56,533 nt of DNA from NCBI RefSeq assembly GCF_002101735.1, contig NZ_LQPE01000019.1, positions 1 to 56,533 of the forward strand, given 5' to 3'. Both the position numbers and the translations under genes were made by a program. This document shows, one piece after another, positions 53,614-56,533 of the stretch. This DNA is from Mycobacterium kyorinense (lineage in GTDB: Bacteria; Actinomycetota; Actinomycetes; Mycobacteriales; Mycobacteriaceae). The first letter of the stretch is position 1. Each line of letters opens with the position of its first letter. Below the pieces are notes generated by a model. That model was not told where the DNA came from and made no database searches. It saw only the letters and a program-made list of their open reading frames with translations.

Positions 53614-54333
53614 ATGACCGATCTGCCGCCGGCGTTACGGCGCGCGCTGGAGTTGCTCACCGATCCGCCCGCCGAACCCGACGTCAGCAAGGGCTATCTC
53701 GATCTGCTGGACGAGTCGCCGGTCCCGAAGAACACCGGCGCGATTCAGGCGCTGTGGGCGTCGCCGATCGGGTCGCTGTTCTACGACAACACTCAGGCGG
53801 TCGCGCGCCGGCTGCTCACCGCCTGGCAGCACCCCGTCGAGTGGCTGAACATCCCGCCGGGCGGGACCGCGCTGGATGTCGGCTGCGGCCCCGGCACGGT
53901 CACGGCGTCACTGGCGCGGGCGGCCGGCCCCGACGGCCTGGCATTGGGTGTCGACATCTCGGAGCCGATGCTTGCCCGCGCGGTGCGCGCCGAATCCGGA
54001 CCGCAGGTTGGCTTTCTGCGGGCCGACGCGCAACGCCTTCCGCTTCGCGATGACACGGTCGATGCGGTGGTGTCGATCGCCGTGCTGCAGCTGATACCGG
54101 AGCCCGCGGCGGCGCTGGCGGAAATCGCGCGCGTGCTGCGGCCGGGCGGACGACTCGCCATCATGGTGCCCACCGCGGGGCGGGCCGCCCGGTTCTGGCG
54201 CATGCTCCCCAACACCGGGGCCCACGTGTTCGACGACGACGAGCTCGCCGACATCCTGGAAGACCACGGCTTCATCAGCGTGCGGGTCAAAAACTTCAGC
54301 ACGATTCAGTGGGTGCGTGCCAAACGCGGGTAA
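53614..54333 (+). CDS. SAM-dependent methyltransferase
   Basis: Methyltransferase of 239 residues. Motif I is ALDVGCGPGTVTASLARAAGPDGLALGVDIS, followed by VGFLRADAQRLPLRDDTVDAVVSIAVLQLIPEP and ARVLRPGGRLAIMVPT, the Methyltransf_11 layout. The N-terminal DLPPALRRALELLTDPPAEPDVSKGYLDLLD is shared with mycobacterial homologues. GGGAGGG precedes the ATG at 53614 at ideal spacing; the ATG at 53608 is too close to it. Substrate unknown. It is divergent from the hydrolase with a 53-base gap. Confidence 0.87.
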   Translation: MTDLPPALRRALELLTDPPAEPDVSKGYLDLLDESPVPKNTGAIQALWASPIGSLFYDNTQAVARRLLTAWQHPVEWLNIPPGGTALDVGCGPGTVTASLARAAGPDGLALGVDISEPMLARAVRAESGPQVGFLRADAQRLPLRDDTVDAVVSIAVLQLIPEPAAALAEIARVLRPGGRLAIMVPTAGRAARFWRMLPNTGAHVFDDDELADILEDHGFISVRVKNFSTIQWVRAKRG

Positions 54334-54425
54334 GCCCTGTCCGTGGCCGTACCGGTGCTCCCTCCCCGGCCGTCATCATTTGTTGACGGCCATGACCATG
54401 GTTGCGCCTCCGTACTCTCGGTGGG

Positions 54426-55850
54426 GTGAGCGTTACCCCGGAGACGACCGTCGTCCTAGACGACCGCTTCCGCCGTGAGCTGCCGGAGATGGCGATCCCG
54501 TGGAAGGCTGAACCGGTTGCCGAGCCGCGCCTGTTGGTGCTCAACGAGTCGCTGGCCGCCGAACTCGGTCTCGACGCCGAGTGGCTGCGCAGCAGCGACG
54601 GGCTGCGGTTTTTGGTCGGCAACCTGGTTCCCGACGGCGCCGATCCTGTGGCGCAGGGCTATGCCGGGCACCAGTTCGGCGGGTTCGTCCCACGTCTCGG
54701 CGACGGGCGCGCCTTGCTGTTGGGCGAGCTCGTCGGCGCGGACGGGCAACGGCGCGACCTGCACCTCAAGGGGTCCGGGCCCACGCCGTTCGCACGCGGC
54801 GGAGACGGGTTGGCCGCCGTCGGCCCGATGCTGCGCGAGTACGTGGTCAGCGAGGCGATGCACGCCCTGGGCATCCCGACCACCCGATCGCTGGCCGTGG
54901 TGGCGACGGGACGACCGGTGCAACGCGAAACAGCGTTGCCGGGAGCCGTGCTCTGCCGCGTCGCCAGCAGCCACCTGCGGGTGGGCAGCTTCCAGTACGC
55001 CGCGCTCACCGGCGACGTCGACCTGCTGCGCCGCCTGGCCGACCACGCGATCGCCCGCCACCACCCGCACGCCGCGGAGGCCGAGCAGCCCTACCTCGCG
55101 CTGCTGGAAGCGGTGATCGCGGTCCAGGCGTCGCTGGTGGCGCAGTGGATGCTGGTCGGATTCGTGCACGGGGTGATGAACACCGACAACATGACCATCT
55201 CGGGCGAGACCATCGACTACGGCCCGTGCGCGTTCATGGAGGCCTACGACCCGGCCACGGTGTTCAGCTCGATCGACTTCTGGGGCCGCTACGCCTACGG
55301 CAACCAGCCGGCCATCGCCGAGTGGAACCTCGGCGCGTTCGCCGAAGCGCTGCTTCCGCTGCTCGCCGACGACCGGGAGCAGGCAGTCGCGGTTGCCGTG
55401 GAGACGCTGAGCGGTTTTCGGCCGCGCTACGACGCCGCGTGGTCGACCGGCATGCGGACCAAACTCGGCCTGTCCCACGGCGACGAGCTGATCAGCGAGC
55501 TGCCCCAATTGCTGGAGCACAACAAGGTCGAGTACACCTCGTTCTTCCGCCAACTCAGCCGTGCGGCGCGCGGCGAAGCAGCTGAGCTGCCTGGGTTCGA
55601 AGCCTGGTTGGCTCGCTGGCTGCCGCTGGGTCCGGACGCCGACGCGATGGACCGCGCCAACCCCGTCTACATTCCCCGCAACCATCTCGTCGAGGAGGCG
55701 CTGGCCGCGGCCACCGAAGGTGATCTGGCCCCGCTCGAGCAGCTGCTCGTGGCGCTGTCTGCGCCGTACCGGGAACGACCGGGATTCGAGCGCTACGCCG
55801 AGCCCGCTCCCGAAGACTTCGGCACGTACCAAACCTTTTGCGGCACTTGA
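54426..55850 (+). CDS. selO: Protein adenylyltransferase SelO (YdiU/UPF0061)
   Basis: Pseudokinase-fold AMP-transferase of 474 residues. Recognisable blocks are [68 protein letters not shown] and the metal-binding [27 protein letters not shown]. SelO adds AMP to Ser/Thr/Tyr of redox proteins in E. coli. The C-terminus TFCGT has the conserved cysteine three residues from the end (Sec in some organisms). The GTG at 54426 gives the usual N-terminus; earlier frames add unrelated residues. It is probably monocistronic. Confidence 0.95.
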   Translation: MSVTPETTVVLDDRFRRELPEMAIPWKAEPVAEPRLLVLNESLAAELGLDAEWLRSSDGLRFLVGNLVPDGADPVAQGYAGHQFGGFVPRLGDGRALLLGELVGADGQRRDLHLKGSGPTPFARGGDGLAAVGPMLREYVVSEAMHALGIPTTRSLAVVATGRPVQRETALPGAVLCRVASSHLRVGSFQYAALTGDVDLLRRLADHAIARHHPHAAEAEQPYLALLEAVIAVQASLVAQWMLVGFVHGVMNTDNMTISGETIDYGPCAFMEAYDPATVFSSIDFWGRYAYGNQPAIAEWNLGAFAEALLPLLADDREQAVAVAVETLSGFRPRYDAAWSTGMRTKLGLSHGDELISELPQLLEHNKVEYTSFFRQLSRAARGEAAELPGFEAWLARWLPLGPDADAMDRANPVYIPRNHLVEEALAAATEGDLAPLEQLLVALSAPYRERPGFERYAEPAPEDFGTYQTFCGT

Positions 55851-56092
55851 ACTTAGCCGCTGTGGTCGTTGGAGCTGCCGGGAGCGGCGGTGTCTGCGGG
55901 GAATGGAAGTCGACCATCGGTTCCTCGCGGAACATCTGATTGCCAGCACCGACGCGGCTGCCTGGTGGCCAATGTGGGCACCGTGAGAACCGCCTTCGGC
56001 ACGACCCGCGGTCTAGGTCGGGGGTTTTCGGGACGAACCCGGTCGCGGATCGGGGCCGAAAAGTTGTCGGACCTGGCTGCGATGATGCGGTT

Positions 56093-56533
56093 ATGTCGTC
56101 GATTGCAGCGTCTGCGGTGGCGTTGAAGCCGGTTGAGCGGCTGGAGGTGTTGTTTGAGGAGTTGGCGGAGTTGGCCGGTCAGCGCAATGCGATCGATGCG
56201 CGGGTGGTGCAGATCGCCGCGGAGATGGAGCGCGACCAGTTGTGGGGGATGACGGGGGTGCGGTCGCTGGCGGCGTTGGTGGCCTGGAAGCTGGGCGCCT
56301 CGTCGGGCACTGCGCACACGATCGCCGCGGTGGCGCGCCGGCTCGAGGAGTTTCCCCGCTGCGCGGCGGGCCTGGCTGAGGGTCGGCTGTCGCTGGATCA
56401 GGTCGGGGTGATCGCCGCGCGGGCCAGTGAGGGGTCGGATGAGCATTACGCAGCCCTGGCGGCGGTGGCCACGGTCAATCAGTTGCGCACCGCGGTCAAG
56501 CTCGAACCGCGACCCGACCCAGATCCTCGACCA
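56093..56533 (+). CDS. DUF222 protein of the 13E12-repeat type, 5' part
   Basis: Open frame of 147 codons from ATG 56093 to the window edge with no stop. It reads VERLEVLFEELAELAGQRNAID, QIAAEMERDQLWGMTGVRSLAALVAWKLG and RLEEFPRCAAGLAEGRLSLDQVGVIAARA, the N-terminal DUF222 domain of mycobacterial 13E12 repeat proteins, which normally end in an HNH endonuclease domain beyond this window. Such genes are multicopy, and in M. tuberculosis one is the integration target of prophage phiRv1. The 242 bases before it contain no gene that I can support. Confidence 0.85.
   Translation, partial: MSSIAASAVALKPVERLEVLFEELAELAGQRNAIDARVVQIAAEMERDQLWGMTGVRSLAALVAWKLGASSGTAHTIAAVARRLEEFPRCAAGLAEGRLSLDQVGVIAARASEGSDEHYAALAAVATVNQLRTAVKLEPRPDPDPRP

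Noticed and set aside
54426..55900. Possible selenocysteine readthrough at the TGA of selO
   Set aside because: The conserved position is already a cysteine (FCGT) and the sequence after TGA does not continue the family.
55851..56092. Small frame at 55869-56126 before the DUF222 gene
   Set aside because: No Shine-Dalgarno of note, Arg-rich composition and overlap with the clear DUF222 start. Nothing else supported was seen in the stretch.

Overview
The window looks like chromosomal DNA of a Mycobacterium, probably slow-growing. GC is high, GTG starts and 4-base ATGA/GTGA stop-start overlaps are common, and several genes are close to M. tuberculosis proteins: maltokinase Mak, trehalose synthase TreS, protease PepA, FusA2, L,D-transpeptidase LdtA, the Rv0111-type acyltransferase and the P-type ATPase CtpI. 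From memory of that genome (Rv0107c to Rv0127), these genes follow the same general order here, with other genes inserted among them. No tRNA, rRNA, CRISPR array or insertion sequence was recognised.

Layout. (1) 1-13.6 kb is mostly conserved: an SDR with a divergent double-module Lrp regulator, an MPT63-like secreted protein, treS-mak (trehalose to maltose to maltose-1-phosphate), pepA, an Rv0121c-like flavin/F420 protein with fusA2, an isochorismatase-like hydrolase, ldtA, a secreted lipase and a quinone oxidoreductase. (2) At 13.6-14.3 kb, on the minus strand, an M-box (ykoK, Mg2+-sensing) riboswitch leads into a 25-codon ORF with a very strong Shine-Dalgarno and then a 63-residue Arg-rich protein. 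(3) 14.3-17.7 kb holds two overlapping methyltransferases and an OatA-like membrane acyltransferase with an SGNH domain. (4) 17.8-40.7 kb is a large accessory catabolic region. A seven-gene minus-strand operon (ThDP lyase, ALDH, SDR, Rieske oxygenase, Baeyer-Villiger-type monooxygenase, SDR, class III CoA-transferase) ends in a perfect 21-bp hairpin. Divergent from it is a plus-strand set: beta-propeller, HutC-type GntR regulator, two acyl-CoA ligases, an SDR and a frameshifted MFS transporter. A second module has an IclR regulator with hydrolase, methyltransferase and NTF2-like genes, divergent from a Zn-ADH/SnoaL/SDR operon.

(5) 40.6-44.3 kb is a SigG-like (SnoaL-tailed) ECF sigma factor beside two SDR genes. 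All three have the same promoter-like element just upstream, invariant at 20 of 29 positions with fixed spacing, which suggests an autoregulated regulon. The region is decaying: one SDR carries a one-base deletion, and the other is fused by a deletion to the 3' end of a DUF899 gene. (6) 44.4-49.2 kb encodes CtpI, whose N-terminal half appears to contain a degenerate second P-type ATPase catalytic unit. (7) 49.2-54.3 kb holds a broken LdtMt2-family transpeptidase (second Ig-like domain deleted, reading frame lost), then an acyl-CoA ligase/SDR/hydrolase operon and a methyltransferase. (8) The end carries a SelO adenylyltransferase and the start of a DUF222 (13E12-type) gene that runs off the window.

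The main points for follow-up are the riboswitch with its two tiny ORFs, the ECF promoter triplet, the pseudo-catalytic half of CtpI, and the 17.8-33.6 kb catabolic cluster, which could encode an alpha-oxidation or alicyclic-ring degradation route. Single-base lesions should be checked against reads before they are called biological.
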